Assembly: GCA_002362575.1 (NCBI GenBank)
Contig: DEUM01000006.1
Span: forward strand, 1-27,174
Source: Lachnoclostridium sp. UBA3262
GTDB lineage: Bacteria > Bacillota > Clostridia > Lachnospirales > Lachnospiraceae
Length of the DNA stretch: 27,174 nucleotides
Direction of reading: 5' to 3'
Position 1 is the stretch's first letter. Each line of letters begins with the position of its first letter. Positions 15,537 through 22,033 of this stretch are shown piece by piece. Position numbers and translations under genes: made by a program. The notes beneath the pieces are model-generated. The model did no database searches and was not told where the DNA came from. It worked only from the letters and a program-made list of their open reading frames with translations.

Positions 15537-15971
15537 CTATTTCCTCCTTATTTCCTTTCTGACTGCTTGTATCCATCTATTTCCATTTACTTCTTTTGCC
15601 TTTTCAAACCAATGAGAGGTCCTTTCATTTGCATAGGTAAGTGGTTTTTGTGTGACAACCTTCTTTTCCCCTAACTTAGCATAGGCACTGCGGCTGCTTT
15701 CGCCAACCATTACTTTTCCCTCATAGAGGAATCGTCCCTGTGGATTTGCGCCGGCGCAAACGGTACCAGAACCTGCCATACTGGCTGACTCAATCTCCGT
15801 TCTCTGTATAAAGCTTCCTGTCTGCATTGGCATATAAGGTACCATATCCTGCATAACTATAGTATCCAAATCAAACTGTGCCCTTTCCAGATTCCTTCTG
15901 TAGCGTCTCATATTTACCTTTATTTTTACACTTCCTACCTGATATGCCACATCCGTGATTTTCTCTTGCAT
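15537..15971 (-). CDS. Minor capsid protein 2 / HK97 gp10-like neck protein
   Basis: A 144-residue basic protein with the motif DMVPYMPMQTGSFIQRTEI, then FLYEGKVMVG and TSHWFEKAK, which fits the Minor_capsid_2/gp10-like family of neck or tail-completion proteins. It overlaps the upstream gene by one base and touches the next, so the connector genes form a tightly coupled group. Confidence 0.75.
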   Translation of the reverse strand: MQEKITDVAYQVGSVKIKVNMRRYRRNLERAQFDLDTIVMQDMVPYMPMQTGSFIQRTEIESASMAGSGTVCAGANPQGRFLYEGKVMVGESSRSAYAKLGEKKVVTQKPLTYANERTSHWFEKAKEVNGNRWIQAVRKEIRRK

Positions 15972-16414
15972 TACCTACCACCTACTTTCCACTTTGGCAG
16001 GCATTTGCCGGTCAGGTCACCAATGGTTGTTATGCGGAACACTCTGTTTTCTCCATATTCTTTGCTTATCTTCTGAAACAAATCCGGCTGGGAAGTATCT
16101 ATGTTCGATAAATCTCCCTTAACAAAAAAATCGTCCTCTTTTAATGTCCAATATTCCGCACGTTCATCCTCCGGTAGTCGTTCATACTCTGTAGCTTCGA
16201 TATACTCCTTGTCCGGGGCTTCTGCTGGAATAATAAGATTGCACTTATCTGCGGATTCAATTCCGGTGGCCCGGATGTTCTGCTGCTGGTCTATCTCCAT
16301 TCCAACATGATGAATGACTGTCATCTGCCAGTTCTCATCCTCATACAGTCCATCTTTTACCCTGTTGAATATGGATACGGTGTCTCTATGCAACCGAATC
16401 AATGAATCTGCCAT
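15971..16414 (-). CDS. Head-tail connector protein
   Basis: A 147-residue protein starting MADSLIRLHRDTVSIFNRVKD. The ATG at 16414 has GGGAG 9 bases upstream; the 42 codons before it overlap the preceding gene and are dropped. It contains VIHHVGMEIDQQQNIRATGI and RVFRITTIGDLTG. Position two after the capsid gene implies a neck or stopper protein. From memory it resembles DUF6751-like phage proteins. Confidence 0.7.
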   Translation of the reverse strand: MADSLIRLHRDTVSIFNRVKDGLYEDENWQMTVIHHVGMEIDQQQNIRATGIESADKCNLIIPAEAPDKEYIEATEYERLPEDERAEYWTLKEDDFFVKGDLSNIDTSQPDLFQKISKEYGENRVFRITTIGDLTGKCLPKWKVGGR

Positions 16415-16418
16415 ATTA

Positions 16419-16823
16419 TCACACTCCCGCATATAAAAGCCCGGTACCCTGCAAATACTCTGCCACCGTGTCCCGGTAAAGCCTGTCCTCTGCCGCCTTA
16501 TCCTGCAATACATCCTGATAAATCGTTTTTTGTACTTCATAACTGATTGACTCGCCGCCGGAGGACATGGATTTGATATTTTTATCTGAGGTCGTATTCT
16601 CCGCTTTCTTTCGTTCGGACTCTACCATGTACATACATTCAGCTAACGCACACAGGCTGTCCGGTATCTGCTGGCACTCTCCGGTGTCAGTAGTACACTC
16701 CGCTTTACCAAAGGTCAGATAGTTCAGCTTTGTTTCCGCCCTTTTTATCCATTTCTGGAAACTGTCCTCTGGTATTACCTCGCCATAAAATGACTCATGA
16801 TAGTATTCATAGGTTATTCTCAT
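16419..16823 (-). CDS. Head-tail connector / adaptor protein
   Basis: A 134-residue mainly helical protein starting MRITYEYYHESFYGEVIPED, with FQKWIKRAETKLNYLTFGK. This is typical of gp6/YqbG-like adaptors that sit beneath the portal ring. It is the first gene after the major capsid protein. Its stop falls in the ribosome binding region of the next gene. Confidence 0.75.
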   Translation of the reverse strand: MRITYEYYHESFYGEVIPEDSFQKWIKRAETKLNYLTFGKAECTTDTGECQQIPDSLCALAECMYMVESERKKAENTTSDKNIKSMSSGGESISYEVQKTIYQDVLQDKAAEDRLYRDTVAEYLQGTGLLYAGV

Positions 16824-16855
16824 ACCATATCCTCCTCGTGGCTGTCAGTTACTAA

Positions 16856-17764
16856 TTATCCGTTTGATTCCTGTGTTCCTGACGGTTCTGTCGTAGAAGC
16901 TGACGGCTTTTCATCAAACTCTGCAAGGACTACTTTGGAATCGTTCGTCAATGCTACGACATAATGCTCATCCGCATTGATTTTCGAATACTTATGGTCC
17001 ATATCACGCCCGGTTTCTACCGTTACATCTCGTTTCTTCATGATTGTAAGAGCCGGAGTCGCCACCTCTGTTTCCTCATTCGCTGTCGTTATCTTTACGA
17101 TAGGACAGATGAATTTTCCTTTTTTCAATGGTACCTTCTTACTCGGAACTACCTGACAACCGGATATTTTACCAATCACTCCGGTCATTATGACGCCATC
17201 GCCGAGTGGATATCTGTCTCTGTCTTTGAAATCATTATCCATCCTTAGCTGTGTTATCTGCTTTGGATGAACAAAGATTACCTTATCAGAATAATCTTCC
17301 TCCTCGAACAAATCTTCTGCTCCTACGACACCGTCATAACATATAACACCGGCATTTGTTTTCTTTTTCGTTGCCGTCTGTAACGCATCCATACAGTCAT
17401 TGTCAATTTTGGATGCAATCGACTTCACTAACTGCCTTGCTGCTTCATCCTCCGGATTACCATAACCAGAAAGAATCGCTTCATCTGTTATATTTACTCC
17501 TTTTCCGGCCTTTTTGATTTTTGCCTGTGAACTCTGCGACTCAAGCTTTGCTGTCGGAATCTCTCCGCCTTCCGCTACATCTTCCGCATCCCCGATATAC
17601 TTCCAGCATGGAATTGTAATCGTGTCGCCCGGCTGTCCCGCCAGAGTATCATCAATACTTGCAAACGGTGCTACCTTGATTGCCTTATCCAGTCTTGCCG
17701 ATATCATGTCCGCCATGACCTCAGGATCAATCATGTTTTCCATTGTAGTTGTTACTGCTGCCAT
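16856..17764 (-). CDS. Major capsid protein (HK97-fold)
   Basis: A 302-residue protein starting MAAVTTTMENMIDPEVMADM. The motifs GDTITIPCWKYIGDAEDVAEGG, ITDEAILSGYG and a C-terminal beta-rich domain fit phage major capsid proteins of the type found with a GP20 scaffold. It lies 6 bases after the scaffold gene and before the connector genes. It would form the icosahedral shell. The C-terminus is serine/threonine rich. Confidence 0.87.
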   Translation of the reverse strand: MAAVTTTMENMIDPEVMADMISARLDKAIKVAPFASIDDTLAGQPGDTITIPCWKYIGDAEDVAEGGEIPTAKLESQSSQAKIKKAGKGVNITDEAILSGYGNPEDEAARQLVKSIASKIDNDCMDALQTATKKKTNAGVICYDGVVGAEDLFEEEDYSDKVIFVHPKQITQLRMDNDFKDRDRYPLGDGVIMTGVIGKISGCQVVPSKKVPLKKGKFICPIVKITTANEETEVATPALTIMKKRDVTVETGRDMDHKYSKINADEHYVVALTNDSKVVLAEFDEKPSASTTEPSGTQESNG

Positions 17765-17770
17765 AATTTG

Positions 17771-18400
17771 TTATTCTCCTTCCTTTAACTGCTTGTACTG
17801 CTCCGGGTTGTCCTGCTTTAATTTTACAATCTCTTTATATGACATTCTTCTTAGGTTCTGTTTGTTTTCCGTTCTTTTGGAATCATCCCCTAAAGGCTTT
17901 GTCAATGTCACTTCCGGAGTCGTTGGTTTCTTCTCCTCCTTAACAAAAGCATTACTGTCGGATTCTTTGTAGGAAGCTAGAAAATCTGTTAAACCATACA
18001 CCTTCCCATCTTTCATGGAAAGTTCTGCCGCCTTTAAGTCGGCTATGTATGCCTTTTTTGCACTTTCACTTGTAAACTGAAGACCGGAAATATGTTCCTG
18101 AATAGCATCGTTATAATCCCTGTCATGTATCTGCCGCTGATACTCCTCGGTATCATTCTTATACTTGTCTTTCCATTCCTCCAGTTCTTTTGACATTGAT
18201 TCATAATCTTTGCCCTCAAAGCCTTTCAGTGTTTCCTCTGCGGTTTCCGCCCTTTTTGTCAGGGCTGCATTATCTTCTTTTAACCGCTGGTTTTCACTTT
18301 CTGTCTTTTTGAACTTATTGACATCTTTCCCATTCAGTTCGAATACCTTTTGAATCTGTTCCTTGCTTAACCCGATTGCTTCTAATTCTTCTGTTTTCAT
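17771..18400 (-). CDS. GP20-type capsid scaffold protein
   Basis: A 209-residue, highly charged protein with a long coiled coil (about residues 25-90) and a basic C-terminal segment (RRMSYKEIVKLKQDNPEQYK) that would contact the capsid protein. The order scaffold then major capsid matches the Phage_GP20 family. It guides procapsid assembly and is then lost. The gene follows a strong terminator and two small hairpins (about 18430-18475), so it needs read-through or a local promoter, which I could not see clearly. Confidence 0.87.
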   Translation of the reverse strand: MKTEELEAIGLSKEQIQKVFELNGKDVNKFKKTESENQRLKEDNAALTKRAETAEETLKGFEGKDYESMSKELEEWKDKYKNDTEEYQRQIHDRDYNDAIQEHISGLQFTSESAKKAYIADLKAAELSMKDGKVYGLTDFLASYKESDSNAFVKEEKKPTTPEVTLTKPLGDDSKRTENKQNLRRMSYKEIVKLKQDNPEQYKQLKEGE

Positions 18401-18483
18401 GTTTTCTCTCCTTTACTCATTAAGATTTTTTAGGTGGTCTCTGCCACCGAGCATTTGTCATTTTAGGTCTGCCGACCGAATAT

Positions 18484-18536
18484 ATAAAAACAAAAAGGCA
18501 CTAACCGAAAGATATTTCTATCTATCAGTTAGTGCC
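18484..18536 (-). terminator. Strong intrinsic terminator between the small ORF and the scaffold
   Basis: GGCACTAAC (18497-18505) pairs with GTTAGTGCC (18528-18536), with an inner GATA/TATC helix. On the minus strand it is followed by TTTTTGTTTTTATAT. It ends the internal cassette (promoter, structured RNA, 44-residue ORF). Confidence 0.85.
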
Positions 18537-18556
18537 AATTCACTCTTATCTGATAC

Positions 18557-18691
18557 CTATTTACCAGACGCGACTATATTCTTTTTTACTTCATAAACGA
18601 TTAACGTGCCATCCAGCTTTCTTCTTACTTCCGCATTGTTTCCACGACTTGTAATATCTCGAATAGCTTTTATAATTTCCTTATCTGTCAA
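18557..18691 (-). CDS. 44-residue small protein in the head-gene gap
   Basis: A TTG start at 18691 with GGGAG 8 bases upstream gives a 44-residue protein beginning LTDKEIIKAIRDITSRG and ending EVKKNIVASGK. It would fold as a helix followed by a beta hairpin. The TTG overlaps the stop of a 9-codon reading frame (MKIIWELVA). The ORF has its own promoter-like sequence and terminator. From memory, similar small proteins (AIRDI-x-RGNNAEV-x-R pattern) are common in gut Clostridia phages, function unknown. Confidence 0.72.
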   Translation of the reverse strand: MTDKEIIKAIRDITSRGNNAEVRRKLDGTLIVYEVKKNIVASGK

Positions 18692-18738
18692 GCAACCAAC
18701 TCCCATATTATTTTCATCGGCTGCCCCTTTTGACTATT

Positions 18739-18767
18739 AGTATACTACCTTTACAATAAAAACGCAA
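18739..18767 (-). promoter_or_regulatory. Possible promoter for the 44-residue ORF
   Basis: TTGCGT (18762-18767) and TATACT (18739-18744) are 17 bp apart on the minus strand. The -35 is weak. Position between the structured RNA and the small ORF is consistent with a separate start. Confidence 0.4.
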
Positions 18768-18796
18768 TCTTTTATTTTCTGAAAATTTATTGCTAA

Positions 18797-18907
18797 CCAG
18801 ATAATTATTTGGCAGGCGTAGCACTCTCCTGCATCACTCGGGTTTCCCCTGTCTATACCATCGGCGTGTGGTCGCTACGAAATTTACCACCTCAAATAAT
18901 TATCTGG
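18797..18907 (-). ncRNA. Structured RNA candidate with a 15-bp closing stem and complementary loops
   Basis: A perfect 15-bp inverted repeat (CCAGATAATTATTTG at 18797-18811; complement at 18893-18907) encloses 81 bases. Reading the minus strand, the core holds a GTGGT/ACCAC hairpin (18868-18890), a GGG-GAAA-CCC hairpin (18840-18849) and a GCAGG/CCTGC hairpin (18812-18832). The loop of the first contains CGTAGC and the loop of the third GCTACG, so the two loops can pair. A -35/-10 pair 25-50 bases upstream points into it and no ORF covers it. I do not recognise it as a known riboswitch, ribozyme or tRNA. Function is unknown; transcription is inferred from the promoter. Confidence 0.65.
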
Positions 18908-18931
18908 ATAAAGCCTTAGTAGTCTATGCTT

Positions 18932-18960
18932 ATTATATACAACCTATTCTCTTTTGTAAA
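18932..18960 (-). promoter_or_regulatory. Near-consensus promoter for the structured RNA
   Basis: TTTACA (18955-18960), a 17-bp spacer and TATAAT (18932-18937) on the minus strand. It overlaps the last codons of the minor capsid gene and would start transcription about 15-20 bases before the 15-bp stem. Confidence 0.65.
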
Positions 18961-20554
18961 GTGGTTTATTGTTCCTAAGTCTCTGTTGAAAACGTTTGCC
19001 ACTTTCCCCCACTGCTGTAATAATCGAATTTTTGAAATCAGGATTATCTGTTGATACTACCAGTCGCAGGACCAAATTGATATATTTATCGTCTTTTGCA
19101 AATTCTTTACATACTAAAGCGGTATTTTCCTTGTCTTTAAATATGTAATCCGGATTTTTAATAATATTTGTGAACTCATCGCCATATAATTCATAAAACT
19201 CTTTTCCTCTCCTGTCTATAATATGCTGAATACGTTCCGGCGTAATAATAACTTCATCTGTTACTATATCTTCAGTGATACATTTATATAGTGATTTATC
19301 TATCCTTCCAAGATATCTTATTTCTTTAGTTTCATCTAAGTTCTTTAAGACATCTCCCTCAAGCGTTTTATTTTCAATATCCCTCGCTGCGACTTTAACC
19401 CGGTAATCTAATGGTTTCATGTCGTTTTCGTCCATGAACTCACGATATGCCTTGTTTTGTTTCTGTAGCCGTTCCTTTGCCTGCTTTAGTTCCTGCCCTA
19501 TCTTTTCTTTCTCGTCCCCTTCTGCATTATCATAAGCCGTCTGTAGTGCTGCCTTCTTTATCTTTGCGTTCCGGATGGCACGTTCCATGCGCCTTGCTTT
19601 CTGCTCATCTTCGTACTTTTTTCTGTTTTCATCTGTATCAATAAGCAAATTACCCTTTTTATCTATGTATGGATTTTTGGATATTCCCGGTATAAATATA
19701 GTTATATTGTGGCGGCAGTTATAGCCACATAGCCCCAGAGGGTTGCTTGGATAACCTGTAGCGTCCTCCAGTTTTTCATATCCGTCTGTTTTCCCGGATA
19801 TGGAATATACTCTGCCCTGCCATCCGGCATGATCCGCCACTTTATCCAATGGATTGACTCTGGCGCCCAGATGAGCAGACACTAGTATTAAGTCATAATC
19901 CATTTCTCCAGCTCGTTCTATTGTTATTTCTGCACTGGTCTGACAAAGCCCTGTTCTCAATGCCCGGAGCGTTGCCGTTTCAATCGTATCATGACGGCCG
20001 CTTTCATACTCTACCGTTCCGCCTTCTTTGACTATCTTCTTAATTCCGTCAAGATATGCCTGTGACAATGATTTCGCACCGGTCTGTATGGCAAATAGTG
20101 ACTGGCTGCACGTTTCGATAAAAGTCTTTTGAGCTTCTAACGCTGTACTCCTTGTTATATTCTGCATTTCCCCATTTGTTGCTTTATAGTTTCTATTGAT
20201 GATTCTCTTTACCGCCGGACTCATACTGTTATCTGGGGGAAGACCGACCTTTTCATATATTTTCTGTTCATACTTATCTGCCTTCCCTCCGGCATCACGG
20301 AACGCCTCCCTGACTATCCTGTCAGATTCCCCACTGCAATTCTTTATTATCTGTATTATATCCTGATATACTATCCCGGCAGCCATTAACGTATCTGCCA
20401 ATATTTTATTTGCCGGTGTTATCTCAAATTTTTCTCCGCGCTTCATCCTTGCGATAAAACGTTCTGTCATGAGCGATACGATATCCTCTCTCAACTGTGA
20501 TATCAAGTATTCACTGGCTTCTGTGATTTTCTGTAGATATTCCGGTGTCAGCAT
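18944..20554 (-). CDS. Minor capsid protein fused to a PBECR-type nuclease domain
   Basis: A 536-residue protein. Residues 1-300 match Phage_min_cap2-type head morphogenesis proteins, with SAHLGARVNPLDKVADHAGWQGRV in two adjoining parts and the cysteine-containing GLCGYNCRHNI. A charged coiled-coil linker spans about 315-395. Residues about 411-536 resemble the PBECR group (phage Barnase-EndoU-ColicinE5/D-RelE-like nucleases): ERIQHIIDRRG with H444, NPDYIFKDKENT at about 467, then a basic C-terminal QQRLRNNKPLYKRE. Such domains are known as extensions of phage head proteins and may be delivered with the DNA to cut host RNA. The head assignment is firm; the nuclease assignment is by motif only. 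Confidence 0.85.
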   Translation of the reverse strand: MLTPEYLQKITEASEYLISQLREDIVSLMTERFIARMKRGEKFEITPANKILADTLMAAGIVYQDIIQIIKNCSGESDRIVREAFRDAGGKADKYEQKIYEKVGLPPDNSMSPAVKRIINRNYKATNGEMQNITRSTALEAQKTFIETCSQSLFAIQTGAKSLSQAYLDGIKKIVKEGGTVEYESGRHDTIETATLRALRTGLCQTSAEITIERAGEMDYDLILVSAHLGARVNPLDKVADHAGWQGRVYSISGKTDGYEKLEDATGYPSNPLGLCGYNCRHNITIFIPGISKNPYIDKKGNLLIDTDENRKKYEDEQKARRMERAIRNAKIKKAALQTAYDNAEGDEKEKIGQELKQAKERLQKQNKAYREFMDENDMKPLDYRVKVAARDIENKTLEGDVLKNLDETKEIRYLGRIDKSLYKCITEDIVTDEVIITPERIQHIIDRRGKEFYELYGDEFTNIIKNPDYIFKDKENTALVCKEFAKDDKYINLVLRLVVSTDNPDFKNSIITAVGESGKRFQQRLRNNKPLYKRE

Positions 20555-20568
20555 TTCCTATCATTCCT

Positions 20569-21786
20569 CTATTCTTCATATATGTCTCGCGGCTGCTGCC
20601 TATCTTCTTTTGCCTTCTGTATCTCGTTTTTTGCATCTTCCTGACTAAATCCTTCAAATCTGGTTAAATAGGTTTCCCATGAAATCACACCGATGCTGGC
20701 AAGATTATAAGCCCTTGTCCTATCCTCCTCGAAGCTGTTTACCAAATCATCAAAGTAAAATATATCATCATCCTCTGAAGATTCATCCAGAACATTAACG
20801 TACCCTTTCGGCGTATTTCCATAAATGTCGCAGTAAGCATCAATGGCATAACACAAATTTTTTATTGCCGTCTTTAGGCAGCTACGAATATCCGTTATCG
20901 TCTGTATGGTTTCCTGACAGTCTGCATTGATTTCTGTTGCTGTAACCATTCCCGTTTTTTCATCCAGTACGAACTGCCCTTGTGAAAATTCACACTTTGT
21001 ACTGATTATTGCTAATATGGAATTGATGTCCTGAATCCTCTGCTCTGTCAACAAGGTTGCCACATGCTCATGTATAGAGCTCCTTTCATCTACACCAAAA
21101 TCCAGCCCTTTAACAAATCGTGGGAGATTCAGCTTACGGTTAGCCGGGCGGTTATCAACCATATTTGCCTCAGACACGAATGTAATGTGCTTACTGTCCT
21201 CGACCTCCTGTCCTTTCCTGCTCCATGCTATATCCAAGTCCCTTAATTCTTCTAAGACATTGGAAAATACGCTGACGCCCTCCGGACTTGATACATCTAT
21301 CGTGTTACTAAAGGGCATTTTCAAATAGGCAAACAGAGGTCTTTCTACATGCAGATAGCTTTCTTTTTGCAAATCTGCCCATTCCTCTACTTCTGTGAGC
21401 GGGATTTCTTTTCCCAGCGATGTATCACTGCTGCTGACATATGCCCTCTGTGATATTATGTAGGTAGTATCGTACTGCTGCCCGGAACTGTCTCTGCATG
21501 GTATATTTTCAAACCGGTGGTATTCCAGTCTGGTATAATATTTCTTATTCTTCTGTAACGTGCTTGGAAATATTGCCCCTAGTATATTTCCGTTGCTGTC
21601 CTTATCCGTGATGAGAAAATTGGTTACATAGTCTATGGCATTTGATTTTTCAAAATTACCGTTTGGCTTCAGCATGATTCCACCATTATAACAGGCAACC
21701 TCCATGTTTGTTCGCAGGGATTCTTTTATCATTGCCCCGATTACTTTGTTGATGTACTCCGCACGTTCGCTTCCCTCAATGCTCAC
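20569..21786 (-). CDS. Portal protein, C-terminal part (frameshifted)
   Basis: A 405-residue ORF starting at a GTG (MSIEGSERAEYINKVIG) that lacks the N-terminus of SPP1/Firmicutes portal proteins. The same frame is open further upstream, encoding FISSWVAKKVILELN, which joins naturally to the end of the ORF at 21813-22022. The two parts make a 484-residue portal of normal length. The portal forms the DNA-conducting vertex. It follows the terminase and precedes the minor capsid gene, the standard order. A functional product needs a -1 frameshift or a corrected base. Confidence 0.85.
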   Translation of the reverse strand: MSIEGSERAEYINKVIGAMIKESLRTNMEVACYNGGIMLKPNGNFEKSNAIDYVTNFLITDKDSNGNILGAIFPSTLQKNKKYYTRLEYHRFENIPCRDSSGQQYDTTYIISQRAYVSSSDTSLGKEIPLTEVEEWADLQKESYLHVERPLFAYLKMPFSNTIDVSSPEGVSVFSNVLEELRDLDIAWSRKGQEVEDSKHITFVSEANMVDNRPANRKLNLPRFVKGLDFGVDERSSIHEHVATLLTEQRIQDINSILAIISTKCEFSQGQFVLDEKTGMVTATEINADCQETIQTITDIRSCLKTAIKNLCYAIDAYCDIYGNTPKGYVNVLDESSEDDDIFYFDDLVNSFEEDRTRAYNLASIGVISWETYLTRFEGFSQEDAKNEIQKAKEDRQQPRDIYEE

Positions 21787-21812
21787 ATTTAACTCTAAAA
21801 TTACCTTCTTTG

Positions 21813-22022
21813 CTACCCAGCTGGATATAAATTTGCAAAATTGATAGTTTTGATATTATCCGCCCTATCCAGCCATGCAGGATGTCCGGATACAATCGAG
21901 TTCCACTTTACTTTTTCTGCTTCCATCCTGTCATTTGAAATTTCTGTTACTTTGAACTGTTTTTCAATGTCCTTTTTTAATAAATTCATAAAAAAGCTCC
22001 TTATCTTATTAAATAATCCCAT
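21813..22022 (-). CDS. Portal protein, N-terminal part (frameshifted)
   Basis: A 69-residue ORF starting MGLFNKIRSFFMNLLKKDIEK, the usual start of portal proteins in this phage group, running through HPAWLDRADNIKTINFA. After that it ends in NLYPAG and a stop, while the -1 frame carries the expected continuation (KFISSWVAKK). It begins 11 bases after the terminase stop. The break coincides with the sequence A AAT TTA at 21828-21834. Confidence 0.82.
   Translation of the reverse strand: MGLFNKIRSFFMNLLKKDIEKQFKVTEISNDRMEAEKVKWNSIVSGHPAWLDRADNIKTINFANLYPAG
21828..21834 (-). other. Slippery heptamer A AAT TTA at the portal frame break
   Basis: In the reading frame of the N-terminal portal ORF, codons GCA AAT TTA contain the X XXY YYZ heptamer A AAT TTA. 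This is the same heptamer as at the Rous sarcoma virus gag-pol frameshift. Slipping back one base reads AAA TTT and enters the frame of the rest of the portal. No clear downstream pseudoknot or upstream Shine-Dalgarno stimulator was found, so a one-base deletion from AAAA is an equally good explanation. Confidence 0.5.
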
Positions 22023-22033
22023 ATTTTCAACTC

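Noticed and set aside
18797..18907. Resemblance of the structured RNA to 5S rRNA: CGCCGATGGTA and GGAGAGT match the two strands of 5S loop E
   Set aside because: The helices that flank loop E in 5S rRNA do not pair here, and the second and third arms do not follow the 5S plan. It is not a 5S gene; the short matches may be chance or convergence and are worth a covariance check only.
18797..18907. A miniature inverted-repeat transposable element with 15-bp terminal repeats
   Set aside because: No target-site duplication flanks the repeats. The promoter and the paired inner loops argue for an RNA instead, though a mobile origin is not excluded.
18900..18912. The 13-mer TTATCTGGATAAA shared with 91-103, as a possible attachment repeat
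   Set aside because: A few chance 13-mer matches are expected in an A/T-rich window this long, and 18900 lies inside the phage operon.
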